Position numbers and translations under genes: made by a program. From the NCBI RefSeq assembly GCF_900105905.1, contig NZ_FNSV01000005.1:930001-994000 (forward strand): DNA of 64,000 nt. The letters run 5' to 3'. The stretch is from Rhodococcus koreensis. Lineage in GTDB: Bacteria; Actinomycetota; Actinomycetes; Mycobacteriales; Mycobacteriaceae. Below the pieces are notes generated by a model. The model saw nothing but the letters and a program-made list of their open reading frames with translations, had not been told where the DNA came from and ran no database searches. Numbering within the stretch: the first letter of the stretch is position 1; the number at the start of each line of letters is the position of its first letter. This document shows positions 49,990 through 59,384 of this stretch, piece after piece.

Positions 49990-52578
49990 TCAGCGCCGCC
50001 CGCCGATCATCGTCCGCACCAGCCGGTAACTCTGCCCCAGCGACACCGTCGGCAGGTACGCCCTGCCGACGGCGTTGCCGATGCTCGGAAGGGCGGCCGG
50101 GTCGGCGAACGTCATGTGCATGGCCACGTACCGGGGCTGGAACTTCGACTTGAACGCCAGCAGCGAACGGAACCCGTACACCGGTTCCAGGGTGCGGCCG
50201 AGCAGATCGAGCACGCTGTCCATCACCGCCGACAGGCTCGACGACTCCGACCGTTCCCGCTCGTCGGCGTCGCCGTCCGGTTGCTCGACCTTCGCGAGCG
50301 GGGCGCCGGACAGGCTCAGGAACTGGGCCCCTTCCTCCTCCAGTTTCAGTGCCGCGGACGCGATGAGGAACTCCATCGCCGGCCGGAACCCTTCGGCCCG
50401 CCGCCGCATGAAGTCGAGGGTCCAGCCGACCACCCGCCCGTCCTGGTACACCGGCAGCCAGGACGTGATGCCGTGGACGGTGCGGTCCTCGTCGACGGCG
50501 ATGAGGCAGCGGACCTCCGGGTCGTCGACCTCGTCGAGTCCGCCGAGTGTGAAACCCATTTCGGGCATGCCCTTGTCGGCCACCCATTCCTCGGAGATCG
50601 CGGTGATCTGATCGGTGATCGCCCGGGGGGCGCTGGGGAAGCTGACCCATTCGGCGGTGATCCCCGATTTCTTCGCCTTGTTCAGGGCGGTGCGGACGTC
50701 CTGGAACCGTTTGCCGGTGAACGCGATCTGCCCCAGATCCAGCACCGTCTCCTCCGCGACCTGGATGCCGCTCCAGCCGAGAGCGTCGGTGATGTCGCGG
50801 ACCTCACCGGTCACCGAGTAGAAGCACGGAATCCAGCCGTTGGCGGCGGCGAACTCGGCGAAGTGTTCGACGGTGTCCCGCAACCGGTCCGGTGGGCCGA
50901 CCGGGTCGCCTGTGGTCAGGGCGACACCGGCGATGACCCGGTACGCGACGTAGCTGGTGCCGTCGGCGGAGAACCAGTAGTTGTTGCCGCGCCACGTCGT
51001 CATCCAGGACAGCGGGCTCCCGCTCCCCGACTTCAGGAGGGCCCGGGCGCGTTCGGTGGACTTCGAGTCCGAGCCGATGGCGGGGCTGAGGAATGTCGCG
51101 GCGACCAGCGCGCAGAGGGCGACCCAGAACACCACCCCGGTCCACTCGTACAGCAGCGTCGCGGGGATGCTCTCCGGCAGCAGCCGCGGGTCGAGCCATT
51201 GCAGGTACACGGGCGGGATCAGCCGCTCCGGGAAGTCGGCCAGCAGCGTCGTCGTTCCCGGCCGGGGGTCGAACCCGTGCCGCGCCCACAATCCGCCCAG
51301 GACGTAGAGGACGGCGAGACCGGCGACCAGCGCCACCAGGACGCCCGCCAGCCGCCGGTACGTCCCGGCCGGGGCGGAGACGTCGAAGAACCGCCGGGTC
51401 GCGAGCAGCACGACCAGGATCGCCAGCGGGGTCAGGAACGGCACCAGCGTCCGGTACAGGTTCGGGTCGGCGAGACCGTAGAACAGGGAGTCCTCGTCGA
51501 GGGAGTCGACGAACCGGACCGCGAAGTTCAGCAGCGACAGCACCAGCAGGACGACCTGGGCGATCACCGACGCCACCCACGCGAAGCGACGGCCCCGTCG
51601 GAGGCCGTCGCTGAGGGTGAGCAGGAACAGGGACGGCATCAGACTCAGCAGGGTCGGCCCGACCCCGGACAGGCGCAGTTCGAGCAGCCCGCGCCGGCAT
51701 TCGGGGTCCGCCGCCGACACCTCGCACAGGTCGCGGACCTCGCCGGCCGTGTACGGCACGCCGCGGAACAGGTCGCGCAGCACGGCGAGCGGCCCGACCG
51801 CCTCCGCGGACAGCGCGGCGATCATCGGACCGATCGCGCTGGCCGCCACCACGATCGCGACGAGCACCCGGCCCTCCCGCTGGGTGCCCGCGATCCGCTC
51901 GCCGCGGGCGGAGCGGCCGACGATCCAGCGGCCGATCACCAGCCCCACCACAGCCGCGGCCAGCCGGACCACGTCCTGCAGCGACCCGCTGAACAGCGCC
52001 AGGGTGATCGTGAACGCGAGGACTCCGACGCGGATCCGCCGCCGCCACAGCGTGCCCATGTTGGAACTGGCCACCATCGCGGCGCCGACGATCCAGGTGC
52101 TCAGGCCGACGGCCATCCCCACGTGCAGCCGGAAACCCCAGTTCGCGTCGACGACCTTCGCGACCGCGGCCACCGACAGCGCCAGCAACCCGCCGAGCAC
52201 CTGGGTGGCGACCGCGGCCAGGGTGAACCGCGCCGACCCCATCCGGCGTTCCAGCGGCGCGGCCACCACTAGGAGCAGCACGGTCGTCGACAGGTACGCC
52301 AGGACGTCGTCGCCCCACAGCCCGGCGGTGAGCAGCGTCCACACCCAGCCGTTCTGGAACGCCCGGATCCCGATCGCGACGTGCTGGGACAGGTCGTGGG
52401 AGGGCCCGCTGATCACGCTGGACGTGGCGATCGCCAGGATCCAGATCGCAACCAGCAGCGAGATGCTGACCGGTGCGCCCCGCACCCCGCCCCAGACCCG
52501 TTCCGCGGCCCGCCCCGTCCGACCCTTGACCCTCGCTGCCGTACCGTGTCCGGTTGCCGCGCTGTCGTCGGTCTTCAT
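49990..52578 (-). CDS. MprF-like lysyl-phosphatidylglycerol synthase/flippase (DUF2156)
   Basis: An 862-aa membrane protein. The N-terminal half has about 10-12 helices, including a rhomboid-like region (HLSQHVAIGIRAFQNGWVWT; LLVVAAPLERRMGSARFTLA). The C-terminal 330 residues form the GNAT-like DUF2156 transferase (GNNYWFSADGTSYVAYRVIA; VDEDRTVHGITSWLPVYQDG; RRRAEGFRPAMEFLIASAAL). This class moves lysine or another amino acid from tRNA to phosphatidylglycerol, lowering surface charge. ATG 52578 was chosen; a longer frame to 52647 has no ribosome site. Confidence 0.85.
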   Translation of the reverse strand: MKTDDSAATGHGTAARVKGRTGRAAERVWGGVRGAPVSISLLVAIWILAIATSSVISGPSHDLSQHVAIGIRAFQNGWVWTLLTAGLWGDDVLAYLSTTVLLLVVAAPLERRMGSARFTLAAVATQVLGGLLALSVAAVAKVVDANWGFRLHVGMAVGLSTWIVGAAMVASSNMGTLWRRRIRVGVLAFTITLALFSGSLQDVVRLAAAVVGLVIGRWIVGRSARGERIAGTQREGRVLVAIVVAASAIGPMIAALSAEAVGPLAVLRDLFRGVPYTAGEVRDLCEVSAADPECRRGLLELRLSGVGPTLLSLMPSLFLLTLSDGLRRGRRFAWVASVIAQVVLLVLSLLNFAVRFVDSLDEDSLFYGLADPNLYRTLVPFLTPLAILVVLLATRRFFDVSAPAGTYRRLAGVLVALVAGLAVLYVLGGLWARHGFDPRPGTTTLLADFPERLIPPVYLQWLDPRLLPESIPATLLYEWTGVVFWVALCALVAATFLSPAIGSDSKSTERARALLKSGSGSPLSWMTTWRGNNYWFSADGTSYVAYRVIAGVALTTGDPVGPPDRLRDTVEHFAEFAAANGWIPCFYSVTGEVRDITDALGWSGIQVAEETVLDLGQIAFTGKRFQDVRTALNKAKKSGITAEWVSFPSAPRAITDQITAISEEWVADKGMPEMGFTLGGLDEVDDPEVRCLIAVDEDRTVHGITSWLPVYQDGRVVGWTLDFMRRRAEGFRPAMEFLIASAALKLEEEGAQFLSLSGAPLAKVEQPDGDADERERSESSSLSAVMDSVLDLLGRTLEPVYGFRSLLAFKSKFQPRYVAMHMTFADPAALPSIGNAVGRAYLPTVSLGQSYRLVRTMIGGRR

Positions 52579-52705
52579 CCGCCAGGTCCCCACTCTCTCC
52601 GCGATGTCGAGAACGAAAGCTTGCCCGGCGGGTCGGCCGCTAGCCAACCCGACCGTAATCCACCCGTTCGGACTATGGCCAATACCACACGCCGTGACGC
52701 AGTTT

Positions 52706-52722
52706 TACTACTACCAGTAGTA
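52706..52722. promoter_or_regulatory. BlaI operator
   Basis: TACTACTACCAGTAGTA is a perfect 7+7 inverted repeat with a 3-nt centre, close to the TACTACA/TGTAGTA operators of BlaI/MecI repressors. It is 34 bp upstream of the BlaI-like start, so autoregulation is expected. Confidence 0.8.
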
Positions 52723-52756
52723 CGTATCTGCGTCGTCGTATCCGTAGAATCGGTTT

Positions 52757-53170
52757 ATGGCTGGACTCGGCGAACTCGAACGCGCAGTGATGGATCACCT
52801 GTGGTCCACTTCGGAACCGCAGACGGTACGGCAGGTGCACGAGGCACTGGCGGCACGCCGTGAACTCGCGTACACCACTGTCATGACAGTGCTTCAGCGG
52901 CTGGCGAAGAAGCACCTCGTCATCCAGCAGCGCGACGACCGCGCCCACCGGTACCTGCCGGTGCACCAGCGTGAGGAACTCGTCGCGAGCCTCATGGTGG
53001 ACGCCCTGCAGCAGGCCGACAAGTCCGGCAGCCGCGCGGCCGCACTCGTGCACTTCGTCGGCCAGGTCGGCGCCGACGAGGCCGACGCGCTCCGCGAGGC
53101 CCTCGCCGCGCTCGAGGCCAAGGAACGGACCACCGGAGACAATCAGTCGGGAACCGTTCGCGCCGGCTGA
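52757..53170 (+). CDS. blaI: BlaI/MecI/CopY-family transcriptional repressor
   Basis: A 137-aa winged-helix repressor: LGELERAVMDHLWSTSEPQT, VRQVHEALAARRELAYTTVM and TVLQRLAKKHLVIQQRDDRA are typical. The C-terminal half is the dimerisation region. It is followed 26 nt later by the M56 peptidase gene, as in mycobacteria (Rv1846c-Rv1845c). The BlaI box lies upstream. It would respond to beta-lactam or cell-wall stress by proteolysis. Confidence 0.92.
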   Translation: MAGLGELERAVMDHLWSTSEPQTVRQVHEALAARRELAYTTVMTVLQRLAKKHLVIQQRDDRAHRYLPVHQREELVASLMVDALQQADKSGSRAAALVHFVGQVGADEADALREALAALEAKERTTGDNQSGTVRAG

Positions 53171-53196
53171 CGTTCGTCATGCATGATGAGTAGGAC

Positions 53197-54150
53197 ATGG
53201 ACGCCACCACCGCGCTGGTATTCGGAGTACTCGCACTTCTTCTCGCAGGGCCTGTCCCTGCGCTGCTGAGTCGAGCCCGATGGCCGCATCACGCCCCCCG
53301 AGCAGCACTCGTGCTGTGGCAGGCAATCGCCCTCGCCGCGGTCCTGTCCGCGTTCAGTTCGGGACTCGCGATCGCCAGCCAGCTCCTCGTCCCCGGACCG
53401 GACGGCCGCCCCACCACCGCACCGGTCGCCGAGATCGACGCCCTCGGCCTGCCGCTGTGGCTGCTGTACGTGGTGGTGTTCGCGCTGACCCTCCTCGTCG
53501 GGGCCAAACTGATCTTCGCGATCGTGCAGGTCGGTGTCCGCACCCGGCGTCGGCGCGCCCGGCACCGCATGCTCGTCGATCTCCTCGACCGCTGCGACTC
53601 GTCGTCCCCGCTCGCCCGCACCCCCGACCTGCGGGTCCTCGACGTCACCGAGCCCATCGCCTACTGCCTGCCCGGGCTGCGGCAAAGGGTGGTGCTGAGC
53701 CAGGGCACGTTCACCAACCTCGACGACGCGGAGATCACCGCGATCCTCACCCACGAGCGGTCCCACCTGCGGGCCCGGCACGACCTCGTCCTCGAGGCCT
53801 TCACCGCCGTCAACGCCGCCTTCCCCACCGTGGTGCGCAGCAAGTCCGCGCTGGGATCGGTGCAGCTGCTGGTGGAGATGCTCGCCGACGACTCCGCCGT
53901 CCGCGCCACCGGGCCGACCGCACTGGCTCGCGCACTCGTCGCCTGCTCGGGGTCGGTCGCCCCGAAGGGTGCCATGGCCGCCGGCGGTCCCAGCACCCTG
54001 CTGCGGGTGCAGCGCCTGGCGTCCACGGAACAGGGCACCCGGGTCGCGCTCGCCGCCTACGCGGCGTCCGTGGCCATCCTCGTGGTGCCGACCATCGCCG
54101 TCGCCGTCCCCTGGCTCACCGAGCTGAGCCGATTGTTCAGCGCCGTATAG
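53197..54150 (+). CDS. M56-family (BlaR1/MecR1-like) metallopeptidase
   Basis: A 317-aa membrane peptidase with helices at about 1-25, 37-60, 85-110 and 285-310, and a zinc motif H-E-R-S-H in AILTHERSHLRARHDLVLEA. The penicillin-sensor domain of BlaR1 is missing, as in the short mycobacterial relative. It probably cleaves the BlaI repressor. ATG 53197. Confidence 0.9.
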   Translation: MDATTALVFGVLALLLAGPVPALLSRARWPHHAPRAALVLWQAIALAAVLSAFSSGLAIASQLLVPGPDGRPTTAPVAEIDALGLPLWLLYVVVFALTLLVGAKLIFAIVQVGVRTRRRRARHRMLVDLLDRCDSSSPLARTPDLRVLDVTEPIAYCLPGLRQRVVLSQGTFTNLDDAEITAILTHERSHLRARHDLVLEAFTAVNAAFPTVVRSKSALGSVQLLVEMLADDSAVRATGPTALARALVACSGSVAPKGAMAAGGPSTLLRVQRLASTEQGTRVALAAYAASVAILVVPTIAVAVPWLTELSRLFSAV

Positions 54151-54293
54151 TCGCCCACCTCACATCCCGCCGGGTTCGATAACCGGGTCCCCCGTCGCGT
54201 ACACTGGTCGGCGGTCGCCACTGCGGCCCATCAACACTGAAACGGCACACAGCCCAATTCCCCGCACTTCCGCGAATGGATTGACCAGGTGAC

Positions 54294-54437
54294 ATGTGCC
54301 CTGGCTCGTCCCTTTGTGCGTGCTGCATGACAGCCCCCGCTCCGCGACGCGCCCTATGCCCGGAGAGGTATTTGCGTGACCAACGCTGTCCAGACGACGT
54401 CTGCCCCACTAGAGCAGACCGAGACCGAAACCCCTGA
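54294..54437 (+). CDS. Candidate Cys-rich upstream ORF in the helicase leader
   Basis: ATG 54294, preceded by AGGTGAC, opens a 47-residue frame MCPGSSLCACCMTAPAPRRA with 7 cysteines, overlapping the helicase start by 62 nt. Its size and position fit a translational leader, but the reading frame may be chance. Confidence 0.2.
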   Translation: MCPGSSLCACCMTAPAPRRALCPERYLRDQRCPDDVCPTRADRDRNP

Positions 54438-56301
54438 TCAGAACGCCACCGTGACGTTCGCGGAGATCGGCCTGCCCGCACCCCTGGTGCAGGCCCTCGC
54501 CCGCAACTCCATCACGGTCCCGTCGCCGATCCAGGCGCTGGCCGTCCCCGATGCGCTGGCCGGCACCAACGTGCTCGGCCGCGCACAGACCGGATCGGGC
54601 AAGACCCTCGCATTCGGCCTGCCGATGCTCACCCGCCTGTCCCGGCACGAGGACCGGCCCGCACCCAAGCGTCCCCGCGCGCTGGTGCTCGTCCCCACCC
54701 GTGAACTCGCGTTCCAGGTGGTCGACTCCCTCAACTCGTACGCCGGGGCCATGGGACTGACCGTCCGCCCCGCCGTCGGCGGCACCCCGTTCACCAAGCA
54801 GGTCGACCAGCTGCGCCGCGGCGTCGACATCCTCGTCGCCACCCCCGGCCGGCTGAACGACCACCTGCGTCAGGGCACCTGCATCCTCGACTCCATCGAG
54901 ATCACCGCGCTCGACGAGGCCGACCAGATGGCCGACATGGGCTTCCTGCCCGAGGTCCGGGCCATCCTCGGCGAGACCCCGGCCGACGGCCAGCGTCTCC
55001 TGTTCTCCGCCACCCTCGACCGTGAGGTGCAGTCGCTGGTCCGCCAGTTCCTGCCCGACCACGTGCAGCACTCCACCGAGGACGGTCGCGCCAGCGTCGA
55101 CACGATGGAGCACTACGTGCTGCTCGTCGATCGCGGCCAGAAGGACAACGTTCTCGCCGAAATCGGTGCCCGCGACGGCCGCACGATCATGTTCGCCCGC
55201 ACCAAGCTCGGCTGCGAGGGCATCACCGACCGCCTCCGCGCGGTGGGCATCGCCGCCGAGGCCCTGCACGGCGGCAAGGCGCAGAACCAGCGCACCCGGG
55301 TCCTCGAACGCTTCAAGAACGGCCGCACCCCGGTGCTCGTCGCCACCGACGTCGCCGCCCGCGGCATCCACGTCGACGGCATCGACCTGGTCGTGCACGT
55401 CGATCCGCCCGCCGACCACAAGGACTACCTGCACCGCGCGGGCCGGACGGCCCGCGCAGGCGAGAAGGGCACCGTCGTCGCGATCGTGCTCCCCAACCAG
55501 AAGCGCACGTTCCGCCGCCTGACCGGCATGGCGGGTGTCGACGCCACCGCCGTGCCCGTCACCCCCGGCTCGGAGAAGCTGGCCAGCATCACCGGCGCCA
55601 AGGCGCCCAGCGGAGAACCGGTGCGCGACACCTACTCCCGCGGCGAGCGCGGCGGCGACCGCAAGTTCGGTGACCGCGGGCCCCGCCGCGAAGGCGGGTA
55701 CGCCGGCCGCGACGGCGGCGGGTACCGCGGCAACCGCGGCTTCGACGGTCGCGGCTCCTCCGACCGGGGCGGCCCCCGCCGCGACGCCGGTGAGCGCAGC
55801 TACGGTGACCGCCCGTCGGGTGGTCGCAGCTTCGAGGGCCGCGGCAACGAGGGCCGGGGTTACGAGGGGCGGGATTACGAAGGGCGCGGCCCGCGCCGCG
55901 ACCAGACCGACAACCGGTCCGGCGGCTACCGGGGCGACCGCCCCCAGCGTGACGGCGACAACCGCGGTGGGTACCGCGGTGACCGCGACAACCGGACGTT
56001 CTCCGATCGGGCTCCGCGCCGCGACTTCGGGGACAGCGCACCCCGGCGCGACTACGGGGACCGCGGCGACAGCCACCGCGGTTCCGGCGAGCGCAGCTTC
56101 GACCGCAGCGCACCGCGCCGCGACTTCGGCGACAACCGCGGCGCCGCAGGCGGGTTCCGCCGGGACGATCGGCGGGACGATCGGCGCCCCGCAGCCACGT
56201 CGGAGCGGCGTCCCGCGTCGACCGGCGGCGGGTTCCGCAGCCGTACCGACCGTCGCTCCTACGACGGCTTCGACGGCCCGCGCCGTGAGCGCCGCAGCTG
56301 A
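54376..56301 (+). CDS. DEAD-box RNA helicase with RGG-like C-terminal tail
   Basis: A 641-aa ATP-dependent RNA helicase. Motif I is AQTGSGKT, II is DEAD (ALDEADQMADMGF), III SAT, and VI HRAGRTAR. The last 220 residues are a repetitive, disordered tail of RGGD/YRGDR/RRDFGD units that bind RNA. Start GTG 54376 with GAGAGG; 225 bp of leader precede it. Role probably ribosome or RNA turnover in the cold. Confidence 0.92.
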   Translation: MTNAVQTTSAPLEQTETETPDQNATVTFAEIGLPAPLVQALARNSITVPSPIQALAVPDALAGTNVLGRAQTGSGKTLAFGLPMLTRLSRHEDRPAPKRPRALVLVPTRELAFQVVDSLNSYAGAMGLTVRPAVGGTPFTKQVDQLRRGVDILVATPGRLNDHLRQGTCILDSIEITALDEADQMADMGFLPEVRAILGETPADGQRLLFSATLDREVQSLVRQFLPDHVQHSTEDGRASVDTMEHYVLLVDRGQKDNVLAEIGARDGRTIMFARTKLGCEGITDRLRAVGIAAEALHGGKAQNQRTRVLERFKNGRTPVLVATDVAARGIHVDGIDLVVHVDPPADHKDYLHRAGRTARAGEKGTVVAIVLPNQKRTFRRLTGMAGVDATAVPVTPGSEKLASITGAKAPSGEPVRDTYSRGERGGDRKFGDRGPRREGGYAGRDGGGYRGNRGFDGRGSSDRGGPRRDAGERSYGDRPSGGRSFEGRGNEGRGYEGRDYEGRGPRRDQTDNRSGGYRGDRPQRDGDNRGGYRGDRDNRTFSDRAPRRDFGDSAPRRDYGDRGDSHRGSGERSFDRSAPRRDFGDNRGAAGGFRRDDRRDDRRPAATSERRPASTGGGFRSRTDRRSYDGFDGPRRERRS

Positions 56302-56316
56302 TCGAACGATGCCGTG

Positions 56317-56360
56317 ACACGAAGGCCGGCCGTCGCATGTGCGACGGCCGGCCTTCGTGT
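56317..56360 (+). terminator. Hairpin terminator after helicase
   Basis: ACACGAAGGCCGGCCGTCGC pairs with GCGACGGCCGGCCTTCGTGT, a 20-bp perfect stem with a 4-nt loop. Confidence 0.92.
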
Positions 56361-56433
56361 GTTTGGCTTAGCCGGTCGAGCTTTTCGTAGCCGCCGATTT
56401 CACTACCGCCGAGCGAGAGGGAATGCTGTATCC

Positions 56434-57885
56434 ATGACTATCGACAACACTGAGGGTGCCCGCGCGCAGATCGGCGTCACGGGACTGGCCGTCATGGGCT
56501 CGAACATCGCCCGCAACTTCGCCCGGCACGGTCACACGGTCGCGCTGCACAACCGCAGCATCGCCAAGACCGACGCCCTCATCGAGGAGCACGGCAGCGA
56601 AGGTGACTTCGTCCGCACGGAGACGATCGAGGAGTTCGTGGCAGCGCTGCAGAAGCCGCGCCGCGTGCTGATCATGGTCAAGGCCGGCGACCCCACCGAC
56701 GCCGTCATCGAGGAACTCGCCTCGGCGATGGAGCCCGGTGACATCATCATCGACGGCGGCAACGCCCTGTACACGGACACGATCCGGCGCGAGGCTTCCC
56801 TCCGGGACCGTGGCCTGCACTTCGTCGGTGCCGGCATCTCCGGCGGCGAGGAGGGCGCGCTGAACGGCCCGTCGATCATGCCGGGCGGACCGAAGGAGTC
56901 CTACCAGGCCCTGGGCCCTCTGCTCGAGTCGATCGCCGCGCAGGTCGACGGCACCCCCTGCTGCACGCACATCGGCCCCGACGGGTCCGGGCACTTCGTG
57001 AAGATGGTCCACAACGGCATCGAGTACGCCGACATGCAGCTGATCGGCGAGGCGTACAACCTGTTCCGCGACGCCCTCGGCTACGACGCCGACCAGGTCG
57101 CCGACGTGTTCACCGAGTGGAACGCGGGCGACCTCGAAAGCTACCTCGTCGAGATCACCGCCGAGGTGCTGCGGCAGAAGGACGCGAAGACCGGCAAGGC
57201 CCTCGTCGACGTGATCGTCGACGCCGCGGAGCAGAAGGGCACCGGCCGATGGACCGTCAAGTCCGCCCTCGACCTCGGTGTCCCCGTCACCGGCATCGCC
57301 GAGGCCGTGTTCGCCCGTGCCCTGTCCGGTGCCCGCGAGCAGCGCAAGGCCGCGGTCGGTCTCGCGTCCGGTCAGCTGGCCGACAAGCCCGCCGACGCCG
57401 CCCAGTTCACCGAGGACATCCGGCAGGCCCTGTACGCGTCGAAGGTCGTGGCCTACGCGCAGGGATTCGACCAGATCGCGGCAGGCAGCGCCGAATACGA
57501 CTGGAACCTGCACCCCGCCGACCTCGCGACGATCTGGCGTGGCGGCTGCATCATCCGCGCCCGGTTCCTCAATCGCATCAAGGACGCGTACGACGAGAAC
57601 CCGAAGCTGCCGAGCCTGATCCTGGCCCCGTACTTCCGGGACGCCATCGAGACGGCCATCGACAGCTGGCGCCGCGTGGTGTCCACCGCCACCCTGCTGG
57701 GGATCCCCGTGCCGGCGTTCGCGTCCTCACTGTCCTACTACGACGCCCTGCGCGCCGAGCGGCTGCCCGCCGCCCTGACGCAGGGGCAGCGGGACTTCTT
57801 CGGCGCCCACACCTACGAGCGGGTCGACGCCGAGGGCAAGTTCCACACCCTCTGGAGCGGTGACCGCAGCGAAGTGCAGGCCTGA
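56434..57885 (+). CDS. gnd: 6-phosphogluconate dehydrogenase, decarboxylating
   Basis: A 483-aa enzyme of the pentose-phosphate pathway that makes ribulose 5-phosphate, CO2 and NADPH. The Rossmann region IGVTGLAVMGSNIARNFARH and HNRS are at the N-terminus; GISGGEEGALNGPSIMPGG and HFVKMVHNGIEYADMQLI are the catalytic motifs, with the Lys in VKMVHNGIEY. ATG 56434 was chosen. Same neighbours (blaI side and guaB1 side) as in mycobacteria. Between two terminators, so a single-gene unit. Confidence 0.96.
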   Translation: MTIDNTEGARAQIGVTGLAVMGSNIARNFARHGHTVALHNRSIAKTDALIEEHGSEGDFVRTETIEEFVAALQKPRRVLIMVKAGDPTDAVIEELASAMEPGDIIIDGGNALYTDTIRREASLRDRGLHFVGAGISGGEEGALNGPSIMPGGPKESYQALGPLLESIAAQVDGTPCCTHIGPDGSGHFVKMVHNGIEYADMQLIGEAYNLFRDALGYDADQVADVFTEWNAGDLESYLVEITAEVLRQKDAKTGKALVDVIVDAAEQKGTGRWTVKSALDLGVPVTGIAEAVFARALSGAREQRKAAVGLASGQLADKPADAAQFTEDIRQALYASKVVAYAQGFDQIAAGSAEYDWNLHPADLATIWRGGCIIRARFLNRIKDAYDENPKLPSLILAPYFRDAIETAIDSWRRVVSTATLLGIPVPAFASSLSYYDALRAERLPAALTQGQRDFFGAHTYERVDAEGKFHTLWSGDRSEVQA

Positions 57886-57906
57886 CCCTCCCCGATCGAC
57901 CGTCCC

Positions 57907-57939
57907 CGGCCGTGACGTACCCCGTGTACGTCACGGCCG
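57907..57939 (+). terminator. Hairpin terminator after gnd
   Basis: CGGCCGTGACGTAC pairs with GTACGTCACGGCCG (14 bp) with a 5-nt loop, 21 nt after the gnd stop. Confidence 0.88.
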
Positions 57940-57981
57940 AGGCGTCGGAGGCCCCGCGCTCGAGGCGGTAGCCTTCTCGAT

Positions 57982-59379
57982 ATGCCCGACGACGAGTTCT
58001 CCTCGCCCGCACCGGTGGGTGAGACGTTCCTCGCGCTCGGTCTCCCCGCGGTGATGACCCACGCCCTCGACCGCGGCGGCATCGCCGCGCCGTTCCCGAT
58101 CCAGGCGGCCACCATTCCCGATGTCCTCACGGGCCGGGACGTGCTGGGCCGGGCACCGACCGGGTCGGGAAAGACCCTCGCGTTCGGGTTGCCGATGCTC
58201 GTGCGGCTCAAGGGCGCCGCCAGCAGGCGCGGGTACCCGCGCGGCGTCGTGCTGGTGCCCACCCGCGAGCTGGCTGTGCAGATCGAACGCGCACTGGACG
58301 AGCCGGCCCTGTCGGTGGGGTTGCGGGTGGCGAACGTCGTCGGCGGGGTTCCGATCAAACGGCAGGTCGAGACGCTGTCGCGGGGTGTCGACCTGCTGAT
58401 CGCGACGCCGGGGCGCCTCGCCGACCACCTGTCGCAGGGCTCGGTGTCCCTCGACGACGTGACGGTGCTGGCCCTCGACGAGGCCGACCACATGGCGGAC
58501 CTGGGGTTCCTGCCGCAGGTCACGGCGATCCTCGACAAGACGCCGGCCGGGGGGCAGCGGCTGCTGTTCTCGGCGACCCTCGACGGGGAGGTCGACACCC
58601 TCGTCCGCCGGTACCTGCACGACCCGGTGACGCATTCGACGGCGCCGGCCGCGGCGGCGGTGCCGACGATGCGGCACCACCTGCTGTACGTCGACCGGCA
58701 GGACAAGTATTCCGTTGTGGCACATATCGGTTCACGGTCGGGGCGGACGTTGATGTTCGTGCGCACCAAGTACGGTGTGGACCGGGTGGCGCAGGAACTG
58801 CACGCCGCCGGCATCGCGGCCGGGGCCCTGCACGGCGGCAAGGCGCAGAACAACCGCACCCGCACCCTGGAGTCGTTCGCCGACGGCACCACCCCGGTCC
58901 TGGTGGCCACCGACGTGGCGGCCCGCGGCATCCACGTGGACGGCATCACGCTCGTCGTGCACGTCGATCCGCCCACCGAGGCCAAGGACTACCTGCACCG
59001 GGCGGGGCGCACCGCCCGCGCGGGCGAGTCCGGGGTGGTGGTCACCCTTGTCACCGAGGACGAGCGGGCCGCGGTCGAGAAGCTGACCCGCAAGGCCGGT
59101 CTCGACGTCACCGGCACCCCGGTGCGGCCGGGTGACCGGGTGCTGGCCGAGCTCACCGGGGCCCGCCGTCCCACCGGGAAGGCCGTCCCCGCACCGGACA
59201 CCCGGGCGCAGGCGCAGGACACCCCGAAGAAGGGCAGGCAGGCGCACGACCCCGCGGGTCGCGCCGCTCGCCGCGGCAGGCCCGGCCACGGCGGAGCGGC
59301 CCGGTCGGGTGCGCGCCGCGGCCGGAAACCCGGACCTGCGTCAACTCCCCACGGACACCGCAACCGCGGGGCACACTGA
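57982..59379 (+). CDS. DEAD-box RNA helicase, short form
   Basis: A 465-aa helicase: AQTGSGKT is APTGSGKT here, ALDEADHMADLGF carries the DEAD box, HRAGRTAR the last motif. The C-terminal tail (about 60 residues) is rich in Arg/Gly/Lys but lacks the long repeats of the other helicase at 54376. It may work with RNA of stress conditions. ATG 57982. Confidence 0.92.
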   Translation: MPDDEFSSPAPVGETFLALGLPAVMTHALDRGGIAAPFPIQAATIPDVLTGRDVLGRAPTGSGKTLAFGLPMLVRLKGAASRRGYPRGVVLVPTRELAVQIERALDEPALSVGLRVANVVGGVPIKRQVETLSRGVDLLIATPGRLADHLSQGSVSLDDVTVLALDEADHMADLGFLPQVTAILDKTPAGGQRLLFSATLDGEVDTLVRRYLHDPVTHSTAPAAAAVPTMRHHLLYVDRQDKYSVVAHIGSRSGRTLMFVRTKYGVDRVAQELHAAGIAAGALHGGKAQNNRTRTLESFADGTTPVLVATDVAARGIHVDGITLVVHVDPPTEAKDYLHRAGRTARAGESGVVVTLVTEDERAAVEKLTRKAGLDVTGTPVRPGDRVLAELTGARRPTGKAVPAPDTRAQAQDTPKKGRQAHDPAGRAARRGRPGHGGAARSGARRGRKPGPASTPHGHRNRGAH

Positions 59380-59384
59380 GAGGC

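Noticed and set aside
50116-52272. 718-aa plus-strand ORF
   Set aside because: Antisense to the MprF-like gene; low-complexity Arg/Gln/Pro/Gly text.
54409-56076. 555-aa ORF on the minus strand over the DEAD-box helicase gene
   Set aside because: Ala/Val/Gly-rich shadow of the GC-rich helicase tail; the plus-strand frame has all helicase motifs.
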